Assembly (NCBI GenBank): GCA_025450615.1
Contig: JANWHC010000005.1
Span: 1-6,577, forward strand
From: Minisyncoccota bacterium
GTDB lineage: Bacteria; Patescibacteriota; Minisyncoccia; Phycocordibacterales; DATDWN01
Direction of reading: 5' to 3'
Length of the DNA stretch: 6,577 nucleotides
The stretch's first letter is position 1; each line of letters begins with the position of its first letter. Positions 1-5,966 of this stretch are shown here, one piece after another. Made by a program: the position numbers and the translations under genes. The notes under the pieces were generated by a model. The model was not told the DNA's origin. It ran no database searches and worked only from the letters and a program-made list of their open reading frames with translations.

Positions 1-31
1 GCTCCAAAATTATTTTATCGAGTAAGAGATT

Positions 32-1159
32 CTACTTATACAAAGCGAAAGTTTTTTGGAGCATATTTTCTAGAGAAAATTCTGTTTCAACTTTTTCTTT
101 GAGTTTCAAACCCATCACTTTTCTCTCTTCAGGAATTTTTATCATAAATTCTATTGCCCTTTGCAAAGCTTTGGAATCTTTTGGTTTTACTAAAGATCCT
201 GTGACATTATTTTCTATAACATCCGGAATTCCACCTATAGAAGTTGTTATAACTGGTAATCCTGCTAACCCCGCTTCAAGTAAGGCAAAGGGTAGACCTT
301 CTTTTATTGATGGAAGTAAAAATATATCAAAGGCAGTAAGGTCTGCAGGCGCACCATCCATAAAGCCTACAAAAAATACTTGATTTTCTAAATCTTTATC
401 CTTAACTATTTTTTCTAATCTCGCTTTTTCTTCACCATTTCCAATTATGAAAAACAAAAAAGGAGTTTTAACTTCTGCTAGGGCAGATATCGCGTATTCT
501 AAGCCTTTGTTTTTGTGCAATTCTGCAATTGTTCCAAACCAAATTTCGTGACCTACTTCTACTTTTCCAATACGAGAAAGTAGTCCCCTTTTTGCCTCAC
601 TTTTCTCCTTAAATTGTATTGGCTCAACGCCGTTTGGAATTAAAACTAGTTTCTTTTCCCCAGCACCATTTTGCAAGGCTTCTTTTAGCTCTTTTTTAGC
701 TAGGACTATAGTTTTGTGACACAAAGACATGGTTATTTTAGTCACAAAAGTAATGAGTTTTTTATTTTTTTCACCACGATCTTCGTTCCAACTAAATCCA
801 TGAACTGTTTGAAGAATGTTTGGAACTCTAAGTAATCTTCCGGCAAAGCTTCCCAATCCAGCTGCCTTCGGACTGTTTAAGTGAATTGTTTTAGGTTTTT
901 CTTTTTTGATTATTTTGTAAATACTTAAAAAGTTTTTTATTTCTGCGATTATGGAAATATCACGCTTTAAGTTAGGAAGCTCAAAAACACGGACTCCTTT
1001 TGCTTCCAATTTTTCCTTTAATATTTTTCCTTCTCCAACCACCACGAAGACTTCGAAGTCTTCTTTAGGTAGGGAAGTCACTAGGTTATATACATATTTT
1101 TGAGCCCCACCCCAGTTGCCCTTAGTTACTATGTAACAAATTTTAGTCTTTTCACTCAT
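32..1159 (-). CDS. Family-4 glycosyltransferase (GT-B fold)
   Basis: This 375-residue protein is a probable retaining glycosyltransferase that moves a sugar from a nucleotide-sugar donor onto a growing lipid-linked glycan at the inner face of the membrane. The N-terminal acceptor domain opens with a beta strand and the loop GGAQKYV (residues 17-23), typical of GT4 enzymes, and has VHGFSW near 119-124. The C-terminal donor domain starts around IPNGVEP (174-180), continues with GTIAELHKNKGL (209-220, donor-phosphate-binding basic residues) and carries the family E-x7-E motif as E287...E295 within KEGLPFALLEAG, then GGIPDVI (309-315). Length is normal for GT4 and the protein looks intact, ending in TAG. 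Its ATG overlaps the TAA of the upstream hydrolase (TAATG), so it should be translated by coupling, and no Shine-Dalgarno site is visible. Sugar and acceptor cannot be read from sequence. The family call is firm; the role in surface glycan synthesis is inferred from the sugar transferase nearby. Confidence 0.93.
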   Translation of the reverse strand: MSEKTKICYIVTKGNWGGAQKYVYNLVTSLPKEDFEVFVVVGEGKILKEKLEAKGVRVFELPNLKRDISIIAEIKNFLSIYKIIKKEKPKTIHLNSPKAAGLGSFAGRLLRVPNILQTVHGFSWNEDRGEKNKKLITFVTKITMSLCHKTIVLAKKELKEALQNGAGEKKLVLIPNGVEPIQFKEKSEAKRGLLSRIGKVEVGHEIWFGTIAELHKNKGLEYAISALAEVKTPFLFFIIGNGEEKARLEKIVKDKDLENQVFFVGFMDGAPADLTAFDIFLLPSIKEGLPFALLEAGLAGLPVITTSIGGIPDVIENNVTGSLVKPKDSKALQRAIEFMIKIPEERKVMGLKLKEKVETEFSLENMLQKTFALYK

Positions 1160-1872
1160 TATTTTGAAGCTTCTGATTCTTTGATAAATTCTAAAGTTTT
1201 TTTAATAAGTTTATTTTTTGCTACCACTCCTCTAAATACATGGTTTGTTTTTCCTATAACATAAAATGAAGAATCGAAGGATTTTTTTCCAAAAGAGTAT
1301 CCTTCAGCATCCTTATCTGCAGAGTTTTTTGCGGATATTATATAAGGTTTTATTTTTAAGGAATGAAATAGTTTAAAACTATTTTCACTTGTTATTTCCT
1401 TAAGTAGAGTTTTGTTGATTGTTTTTAAAAAATTACTATCTAAATATTTTTTTTCCCAAGGCAAAACACTTGGGTCCCACAAAACTAGCCTCACCTTATT
1501 TTTATAGGCATTGTATTTTTTTAAGAACTGCATAAATATTATAGCACCAAAACTGTGTCCAATTAGGATTATCTTCTTATATTCAAAAGAATCCAAAATA
1601 TTTTTTAATTCACTATTATACACTGAAAACGATAAGTCACTTTCTTTCAAGGCATCATTTTTTTTATATTTATCATCACTATCTGTTGCAAAGTTAATTC
1701 TAACTGTATCAAAACCTTTTTTAAAAAATTGTTTATCTACATACTTAAAAAGGGGGAGTTCTTTACTACCAGAAAGTCCACTTAAAAAGACGATAAGTGT
1801 TTTTGATTTTTTATTTTTCAATAAGTCTATATATATAAACTTATGTTTTTTTGTTGCTGATTTTATTTTCAT
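1159..1872 (-). CDS. Alpha/beta-hydrolase fold protein
   Basis: A 237-residue cytoplasmic alpha/beta-hydrolase of unknown substrate. The nucleophile elbow is GHSFGA (residues 105-110), making Ser107 the likely nucleophile. An oxyanion-type loop SGLSGSKE lies at 31-38 after a hydrophobic strand (LIVFL), His211 in TNHVF is the likely catalytic histidine, and D186 or D188 after strand YIIS is the likely acid. The chain is very lysine-rich and AT-biased (the stretch 1681-1740 has 14 G+C of 60). No signal peptide or membrane helix is visible. It is the first gene of a two-gene operon with the glycosyltransferase, overlapping it by one base. Its ATG follows directly after the U-tract of the terminator of the upstream DUF397 gene, leaving nine bases between hairpin and start codon and no room for its own promoter there. 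It could be an esterase, deacetylase or a serine-hydrolase-like protein linked to glycan modification; the sequence does not decide. Confidence 0.85.
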   Translation of the reverse strand: MKIKSATKKHKFIYIDLLKNKKSKTLIVFLSGLSGSKELPLFKYVDKQFFKKGFDTVRINFATDSDDKYKKNDALKESDLSFSVYNSELKNILDSFEYKKIILIGHSFGAIIFMQFLKKYNAYKNKVRLVLWDPSVLPWEKKYLDSNFLKTINKTLLKEITSENSFKLFHSLKIKPYIISAKNSADKDAEGYSFGKKSFDSSFYVIGKTNHVFRGVVAKNKLIKKTLEFIKESEASK

Positions 1873-1905
1873 AAAAACTCAGGGGCGGGAACTAGTTCCC
1901 GCCCC
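1873..1905 (-). terminator. Rho-independent terminator of the DUF397 gene
   Basis: A perfect 24-base palindrome lies at 1882-1905, with half-arm GGGGCGGGAACT and no unpaired base, so the actual loop would form from the central bases. Reading the minus strand it is followed by TGAG and a run of five T (1877-1873). It starts 12 bases after the DUF397 stop codon. There is no T-run on the plus-strand side, so it acts toward the minus strand. The T-run touches the ATG of the hydrolase gene, an unusual position for a terminator. Confidence 0.85.
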
Positions 1906-1917
1906 ATGTTCTTGAAT

Positions 1918-2148
1918 TCAGAGATCGAATTCTCCACCCTTGACCCCGCCGATGAACGCCACCCACTCTTCGCTAGTATATGTGAGTGTTGTCTTCGTTG
2001 GATCTTTGGTGTCTCGAACCTGAACACTGCCGTCTTCTCCTATCTTGACAGCAACGCAGGAGCGATACTTGTCCTTGATGAAGGTGAGTGATGACACTCG
2101 AAATCCATCCTCATCAGTTCTTCCAAGGTGTTTGATTCTTGCGGGCAT
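1918..2148 (-). CDS. Small DUF397-domain protein
   Basis: The whole 76-residue protein matches the DUF397 pattern. It has FRVSSLTF (16-23), a conserved Cys in SCVAVKIG (Cys31), the hallmark VRDTKDP (44-50), LTYTSEEWVAF (55-65) and the C-terminal GEFD (72-75). The domain is best known from Actinobacteria, where small DUF397 proteins lie beside XRE-type helix-turn-helix regulators and take part in developmental or antibiotic control; their biochemical role is unclear. Here no regulator is adjacent. I chose the ATG at 2148 because AAAGGAG sits eight bases upstream; an in-frame TTG at 2169 lies upstream of that site and is unlikely. Base composition (33 G+C of 60 at 1921-1980) is far above the flanking hydrolase and sugar transferase genes, and the stop is TGA, unlike its neighbours. 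It has its own terminator. Domain call is firm; function unknown. Confidence 0.88.
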   Translation of the reverse strand: MPARIKHLGRTDEDGFRVSSLTFIKDKYRSCVAVKIGEDGSVQVRDTKDPTKTTLTYTSEEWVAFIGGVKGGEFDL

Positions 2149-2156
2149 CGAAGGTT

Positions 2157-2163
2157 CTCCTTT
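2157..2163 (-). promoter_or_regulatory. Strong Shine-Dalgarno site of the DUF397 gene
   Basis: On the minus strand AAAGGAG is followed by an eight-base spacer and ATG (2148-2146). This decides the start, shortening the longest open frame by seven codons. No convincing -35/-10 pair for this gene could be picked out in 2164-2297, although the stretch is AT-rich. Confidence 0.85.
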
Positions 2164-2255
2164 AGACAATACAAGACTACAAAGAACAATTACCAGACAT
2201 ATATCATGTTACATTATGGATGCTCCTTGTAAAGACTTTCTATTCTTAATTTATC

Positions 2256-2284
2256 TTGCAAATAAGCCTGATTTAGCATATTAT
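2256..2284 (+). promoter_or_regulatory. Promoter of the sugar transferase gene
   Basis: TTGCAA (2256-2261) and TATTAT (2279-2284) are separated by exactly 17 bases, matching a housekeeping sigma factor promoter (4/6 and 5/6). Transcription would start near 2291, only about seven bases before the ATG at 2298, so the message would be almost leaderless. The rest of the 149-base gap between the divergent DUF397 and sugar transferase genes shows nothing else that I can name. Confidence 0.6.
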
Positions 2285-2297
2285 AGGCCTAATTCCT

Positions 2298-3647
2298 ATG
2301 AGTAATATTGGTAAAAAAGAAGGAGTAATTCTCTTTTTGGGAGACGTTATCTTCTTCGCCCTCTCTTTGTGGTTGTCTTTGTTTTTTCGTTTTGGTGAGA
2401 TTCCCACAAAAACTCTTTTCTATACACACTTAACTCCCTTCTCAATTCTTTTTGCTATTTGGATTTTAGTTTATTTTATTGCAGGACTTTACGAAAAACA
2501 TACACTTATTTTAAAAAGTAGATTACCTTCGGTAATTTTCAATGCCCAAGTTGTAAATAGTATTTTTGCCATAGCCTTTTTCTACACCATCCCAACTTTT
2601 GGAATTACTCCAAAGACTATTCTGTTTATCTATCTTTTAATTTCTTTTATTTCTATTTTGCTTTGGAGACTTTACGGGTCTCTCCTTATAACTCAAGGCG
2701 GAAAACAGCCGGCTCTACTAATTGGTTCTGGTGAAGAGATGAAAGAACTTCTTGCAGAAGTAAACGGAAATACTAGATATAATTTACGTTTCGTTTCTTC
2801 TATTGACGTTCATGATATTGACGCAATAAATATTCAAGAAGACATTGTTACAAAAATATATTCTGAAAATATAAAAATTGTGGCTATAGATTTCTCTCAT
2901 GAGAAAGTCACTCCTCTTTTACCACATTTATACAACCTGATTTTCTCGAAAGTTCGCTTTATTGATTCGCACAGAATCTATGAAGACATTTTTGACAGAA
3001 TTCCGCTTTCACTCGTGACCTATTCTTGGTTTTTGGAAAATATTTCTATATCACCAAAAGTAACCTATGACTTTTTAAAACGTCTGATGGATATTTTCGT
3101 CTCACTTGTTGCTGGGATAGTTTCTTTAGTTTTATACCCATTTGTTTTTCTGGCAATACTTATGGACGATCATGGAAAAATTTTCTTAAAACAGGAAAGA
3201 GTTGGTCAAAATAACCATTCGATAAAAATAATAAAGTTTAGAACAATGTCTCTTGACGATACTGGAGAAGGGATTGCCTCACGTGAACAAAAAATCACAC
3301 GAGTTGGGAAATTTTTGCGGTCAACACGAATAGATGAGATCCCACAACTTTGGAATGTTTTTAAAGGAGATATTTCTCTTATTGGTCCACGACCCGAACT
3401 TCCTAAACTTGTAAATTTATACGAAAAAGAAATTAGTTTTTATAATGTTCGGCATTTAATAAAACCGGGACTTTCTGGATGGGCACAACTGTACCAAAAA
3501 ACTCCGCCAAAGTTTTCTACTGACTACGATCAAACAAAGATAAAACTTTCTTACGATCTTTATTACATAAAAAATCGCTCTTTCTGGCTGGATATCAAGA
3601 TTGGCCTAAAGACTCTAAAAACTCTTATTTCTAGAAGTGGAGTGTAG
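2298..3647 (+). CDS. Polyprenyl-phosphate sugar-1-phosphate transferase
   Basis: This 449-residue membrane enzyme probably transfers a sugar-1-phosphate from a UDP-sugar to undecaprenyl phosphate, the first step of lipid-linked surface glycan assembly. The N-terminal half has about four membrane helices (roughly 9-30, 47-64, 83-100, 106-123), then a degenerate Rossmann-like domain starting with LLIGSGEEM (140-148). The C-terminal bacterial sugar transferase domain begins at KRLMDIFVSL (261-270) with a hydrophobic, probably re-entrant segment (267-289). It carries KFRTM (313-317), the catalytic-type Asp-Glu pair D346-E347 in RIDEIPQLWNV, the GPRPE motif (363-367) and KPGLSGWAQ (389-397). Length and order fit the full-size (WbaP/exopolysaccharide) type. 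The N-terminal style resembles Parcubacteria homologues. The start codon has no Shine-Dalgarno site but a well-placed promoter. The sugar (glucose, galactose or an N-acetylated sugar) cannot be told. It lies divergent from the DUF397 gene and 108 bases before the porin-like gene. Confidence 0.95.
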   Translation: MSNIGKKEGVILFLGDVIFFALSLWLSLFFRFGEIPTKTLFYTHLTPFSILFAIWILVYFIAGLYEKHTLILKSRLPSVIFNAQVVNSIFAIAFFYTIPTFGITPKTILFIYLLISFISILLWRLYGSLLITQGGKQPALLIGSGEEMKELLAEVNGNTRYNLRFVSSIDVHDIDAINIQEDIVTKIYSENIKIVAIDFSHEKVTPLLPHLYNLIFSKVRFIDSHRIYEDIFDRIPLSLVTYSWFLENISISPKVTYDFLKRLMDIFVSLVAGIVSLVLYPFVFLAILMDDHGKIFLKQERVGQNNHSIKIIKFRTMSLDDTGEGIASREQKITRVGKFLRSTRIDEIPQLWNVFKGDISLIGPRPELPKLVNLYEKEISFYNVRHLIKPGLSGWAQLYQKTPPKFSTDYDQTKIKLSYDLYYIKNRSFWLDIKIGLKTLKTLISRSGV

Positions 3648-3681
3648 AAAAAATTGTAGCTAAAATAGCCTAAAAGTTGAG

Positions 3682-3696
3682 TTGACAAATTGTCAA
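3682..3696 (+). promoter_or_regulatory. Operator-like dyad over the -35 box
   Basis: TTGACA-AAT-TGTCAA is a perfect 6+3+6 inverted repeat in which the left arm is the -35 box itself. A dimeric repressor bound here would block RNA polymerase. The regulator is not in the window. An alternative is a weak AT-rich hairpin ending the sugar transferase message, but the six-pair stem and interrupted T-run make that less likely. Confidence 0.45.
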
Positions 3697-3710
3697 TTTA
3701 GTTTAATTAT
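3682..3710 (+). promoter_or_regulatory. Promoter of the porin-like gene
   Basis: A perfect -35 box TTGACA (3682-3687) is followed after 17 bases by a weak -10 (AATTAT, 3705-3710; TAATTA one base earlier is an alternative). It lies after the sugar transferase stop and gives a leader of about 40 bases. The weak -10 with perfect -35 and overlapping dyad suggests regulated use. Confidence 0.5.
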
Positions 3711-3743
3711 TACGCTCAGAAAGTCCTCGATTGTAGTCCTTTC

Positions 3744-3749
3744 AAGGAG
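3744..3749 (+). promoter_or_regulatory. Shine-Dalgarno site fixing a GTG start
   Basis: AAGGAG lies six bases before GTG at 3756. No ATG is better placed, and translation from this GTG gives an immediate signal peptide, so the GTG start is well supported. Confidence 0.8.
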
Positions 3750-3755
3750 AAAACT

Positions 3756-5195
3756 GTGTCCAGATTCCGTTTCGCCCTGCTTGCCTTGTTTGTCTTGCAC
3801 TGCGGTGCTGAGACGGCATCAGCTCAGACCACAGGCTCTACCGAATCTGTTTCGGCCAAGCCTGAAGAGGCAAAGTCTGTTGCAGAAAAAGAAAAAAGTG
3901 TGGCCTCAGAACAACGCCTCGGCTTCGCACTTCCGAACACTGACAAGTTGCGTATGTCCGTTAGATTTATGGCGGAATATGGGTACAACCCATCAATTCA
4001 GGATAAGGGTTTCGAAACCCAAGGTCGTATTGGCCAAGTGGAACTTACAGTCTTCGGACGTCTCAACAAGTATCTCGCATATTACATGTCGCTCGGTGCA
4101 GTGAATGAAATCGCTCCACTACCGGCGTGCGAAGAAGCGGGGTTTCTGCGTCCAAACGCACCAACTTTTGTATATGCCGATCTGTACGCAGCGGGTCGTG
4201 GGCCAAAGATTGATTGCAATCCGCAAGGCACCAGACGTGTTGACATGTATCGAGGTATTGCTTTGGACATGTTACCTCAACAAGGAGCTGTTCGAGAAGC
4301 ATACGTCGATTTCATTCCCTTCACGAATTTCAACATTCGTTTCGGACGAGTTGCACAGCCAGTCGGGTTTACGCCTGAGGAAGCTGGTTCATGGACTGCG
4401 AAAGATGCGCCGATGATTCAGCGATTGAATCGCGATGCATTTTTCACTCTTCAATTTGGTTACCACAAAGATGTCGTAGGGCTTACGGTCGGTGGTAGTG
4501 CTTCTGTAATTTCCGGAGACAGCGACGCATCAAAAGATTACGGATACAACAAACTTTTCAACGATCCATCTTTGGACGGCAACAGCGGTCCAGGTGCAAT
4601 CGGCGAAGCGTTTGTCCGTAATTCACGATTCGACATTCGTGCGTCCTACCGACACAACGAAATGGGCTCAAAGATCGAATCACTTTCGCCGAGCTATTTT
4701 GGAAGTGGCAAACACAACGATAACGCGATGGTGTTGTCTGGGCTGTACAATTTCAGTCGACTCAATCGTGCGCTCGTTGAGTGTGCGAACTACACTGTCG
4801 GTTTGAAGGACAGTTCTGCTGTCATGGTCGGGTTCAACCCCGCCCCTGTCAAAAAGAAGGGTTGCTACATCACGCTCGAGGGAGGTTTGCAACTACCAAA
4901 GAGCTTGGTGGTCGGAGGAAGTGTTACTCGCGAAGAAATTGATCGCGCTGATGCATTGATCCGATATCTGTCAGAGCAAGGGATGTACAATATTGTTGAA
5001 GGAAAAAAGGACCGGATGCTCGTTACTCGAGTCTTTGTCCGTTTGGGCAATGCCGTCCAGGTGGGCTACTACTACAGCAAGGTTTCCAGGCCATTTACCT
5101 GGGCTTCAGGGATCACTCCCATAACTGGAGACAGTGCTTTCGTGAGTCGCAAGCAGAACAAGTGGGGAACAGTAGTCATTTTTACACTCAAATAA
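3756..5195 (+). CDS. Exported porin-like beta-barrel protein
   Basis: A 479-residue secreted protein resembling phosphate-selective (OprO/OprP-type) porins. It has a basic start (SRFRF), a hydrophobic core and a signal peptidase I site ASA|Q at residues 21-24. A short charged, Ala/Glu/Lys-rich linker follows (about 33-53), then a long region of alternating polar and hydrophobic residues typical of amphipathic barrel strands. Examples are LRMSVRFMAEYGY, VELTVFGRLNKYLAYYMSLG, AYVDFIPFTNFNIRFGRVAQPVGF (about 182-205, closely porin-like) and MLVTRVFVRLGNAVQVGYYYS. The mature chain has four cysteines (C125, C154, C343, C370) that could form two disulfides, the first pair flanking a loop. It ends TVVIFTLK, so the usual C-terminal aromatic residue of outer-membrane barrels is missing. 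The gene has its own promoter, strong Shine-Dalgarno site and terminator, and is near 50% G+C (31 of 60 at 4321-4380), well above the AT-rich genes. The beta-barrel fold is inferred; pore function and substrate are unknown. An outer-membrane protein is unexpected if the host is a Patescibacterium. Confidence 0.75.
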   Translation: MSRFRFALLALFVLHCGAETASAQTTGSTESVSAKPEEAKSVAEKEKSVASEQRLGFALPNTDKLRMSVRFMAEYGYNPSIQDKGFETQGRIGQVELTVFGRLNKYLAYYMSLGAVNEIAPLPACEEAGFLRPNAPTFVYADLYAAGRGPKIDCNPQGTRRVDMYRGIALDMLPQQGAVREAYVDFIPFTNFNIRFGRVAQPVGFTPEEAGSWTAKDAPMIQRLNRDAFFTLQFGYHKDVVGLTVGGSASVISGDSDASKDYGYNKLFNDPSLDGNSGPGAIGEAFVRNSRFDIRASYRHNEMGSKIESLSPSYFGSGKHNDNAMVLSGLYNFSRLNRALVECANYTVGLKDSSAVMVGFNPAPVKKKGCYITLEGGLQLPKSLVVGGSVTREEIDRADALIRYLSEQGMYNIVEGKKDRMLVTRVFVRLGNAVQVGYYYSKVSRPFTWASGITPITGDSAFVSRKQNKWGTVVIFTLK

Positions 5196-5218
5196 GACCA
5201 TGTCTTGTGTGGGTGAGA

Positions 5219-5257
5219 GGCTACGGGATCGTAAAGATTCCGTAGCCTTTTCATTTT
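5219..5257 (+). terminator. Terminator of the porin-like gene
   Basis: A 12-pair stem GGCTACGGGATC / GATTCCGTAGCC (5219-5230 with 5236-5247, one G-U pair) with a five-base loop GTAAA is followed by TTTTCATTTT. It lies 23 bases after the TAA stop and insulates the next transcription unit. Confidence 0.92.
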
Positions 5258-5261
5258 GGAT

Positions 5262-5281
5262 TTATCCACTGTTTATCCACA
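5262..5281 (+). promoter_or_regulatory. Two DnaA-box-like 9-mers
   Basis: TTATCCACT (5262-5270) and TTATCCACA (5273-5281) lie in direct orientation, 11 bases start to start. The second is a perfect match to the bacterial DnaA box TTATNCACA and the first differs only at the last base. They sit between a terminator and the promoter of the next gene, just before an AT-rich stretch (5311-5333). They could give DnaA-dependent control of that promoter or be a remnant of a replication origin. No dnaA or other origin gene is in the window. Confidence 0.5.
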
Positions 5282-5290
5282 AAAATAGGC

Positions 5291-5333
5291 TTGACTTCAT
5301 AGACTATTGACTTTCCATATAATATGATATAAT
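5291..5333 (+). promoter_or_regulatory. Promoter with doubled -35 and -10 elements
   Basis: TTGACT occurs at 5291-5296 and 5307-5312, TATAAT at 5318-5323 and 5328-5333. The best pair is 5307 with 5328 (15-base spacer, slightly short). There the -10 is preceded by TG one base earlier (TGATATAAT, extended -10), which makes a short spacer tolerable. Transcription would start near 5340, giving a leader of about 50 bases with a small hairpin (AAGTTC-TTT-GAACTT, 5343-5357). Confidence 0.7.
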
Positions 5334-5377
5334 GAGGAGTGAAAGTTCTTTGAACTTCCAATTTTCTCACCCCCTCG

Positions 5378-5386
5378 AAAGGAGGG
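5378..5386 (+). promoter_or_regulatory. Near-perfect Shine-Dalgarno site
   Basis: AAAGGAGGG lies five bases before ATG at 5392. It places the start at 5392 rather than at an in-frame ATG at 5332, which overlaps the -10 box and would not be transcribed. Confidence 0.88.
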
Positions 5387-5391
5387 CCACC

Positions 5392-5958
5392 ATGTGTGTT
5401 TTTCGTCGGCTTTTCGTCGTCGTTTTTGCCACAGTGCTCTTCCTCGAGGTCGGGTGTTCCAACCCAACCAGACCTTCCGCTGTGGACGAGAACAACCGTC
5501 CACCGTCGCCTGCAGAAGGCATCATCCCAGCGAGGATTGATGAGATCCACGTCTACAAAGGTGACTGTTTCGCTGACAGAAACCAGTGTGGCCAAGAGAT
5601 CTTTCCGGCATCGGACGCCCCCAAGGCAACTCCATCGGACAACTACACCTACTGGGCGGCTAGCCACCAGCAGGTGTACACGATTTGGGCCAAGCTGGTA
5701 CATCAGTCCTGGCAAAAACGTGACGTCTCCTTTGGGGCATCTGCCTCTATGGGGAGTAACCTCAACTCGTTCGTGGAAAGCACTGAAGTTTCGCCACTCT
5801 GGCGAAGTGCTCGGCTCAATCTCATGACGCCAACAGGTGTGACCAACACCAGTATCAGTACCGTGAGTCTGGTTGAAGGCGGGTGGGACATGTTTGACTG
5901 GACTCCACCTGTCGACGTCCGGATCACTCTCGGTTTCCGAGTAGTTGGAAGCAAGTAG
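5392..5958 (+). CDS. Small exported protein, possible lipoprotein
   Basis: I do not recognise a family for this 188-residue protein. It begins with an Arg-Arg pair (residues 5-6) and a hydrophobic core to about residue 18, ending in EVGC with Cys22. The shape is that of a lipoprotein signal peptide, but Glu at -3 is a poor lipobox, so lipidation is uncertain; a plain signal peptide or N-terminal anchor is possible. The next 30 residues are rich in Pro, Asn, Ser and Arg, a typical flexible tether. The body has two close cysteines (C59 and C66) that could form a disulfide, many aromatic and Thr/Ser residues and strand-like ends (DVRITLGFRVVG), suggesting a beta-rich extracytoplasmic domain. It has the highest G+C in the window (36 of 60 at 5581-5640), its own promoter, Shine-Dalgarno site and terminator, and follows the porin-like gene in the same direction, so both may serve the envelope. 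A longer frame on the opposite strand (5251-5994) lacks start signals and is rejected. Confidence 0.8.
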   Translation: MCVFRRLFVVVFATVLFLEVGCSNPTRPSAVDENNRPPSPAEGIIPARIDEIHVYKGDCFADRNQCGQEIFPASDAPKATPSDNYTYWAASHQQVYTIWAKLVHQSWQKRDVSFGASASMGSNLNSFVESTEVSPLWRSARLNLMTPTGVTNTSISTVSLVEGGWDMFDWTPPVDVRITLGFRVVGSK

Positions 5959-5966
5959 AAGACACG

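Noticed and set aside
99..383. Plus-strand open frames at 99-383 and 1511-1915
   Set aside because: They lie antisense inside well-supported glycosyltransferase and hydrolase genes and show no family motifs.
1870..1920. TGA read as glycine (code 25 of Gracilibacteria/Absconditabacteria), fusing the DUF397 and hydrolase frames, which are in the same phase
   Set aside because: The DUF397 domain ends naturally at GEFDL just before TGA, the intervening sequence is a terminator palindrome, and the genes read well with the standard bacterial code.
2149..2169. TTG start seven codons upstream in the DUF397 gene
   Set aside because: The AAAGGAG site lies within those codons and points to the ATG at 2148.
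4063..5269. Several minus-strand and shifted plus-strand frames within the porin-like gene
   Set aside because: They are short, lack start signals and overlap a coherent secreted protein frame.
5332..5391. Upstream ATG extending the exported protein by 20 residues
   Set aside because: It lies inside the TATAAT box at 5328-5333, so it would not be in the message, and it would bury the signal peptide.
5386..5394. GCCACCATG, a eukaryotic Kozak-like start, suggesting a synthetic or vector sequence
   Set aside because: A near-perfect Shine-Dalgarno site, bacterial promoter and bacterial terminator surround it; the match is short enough to be coincidence.
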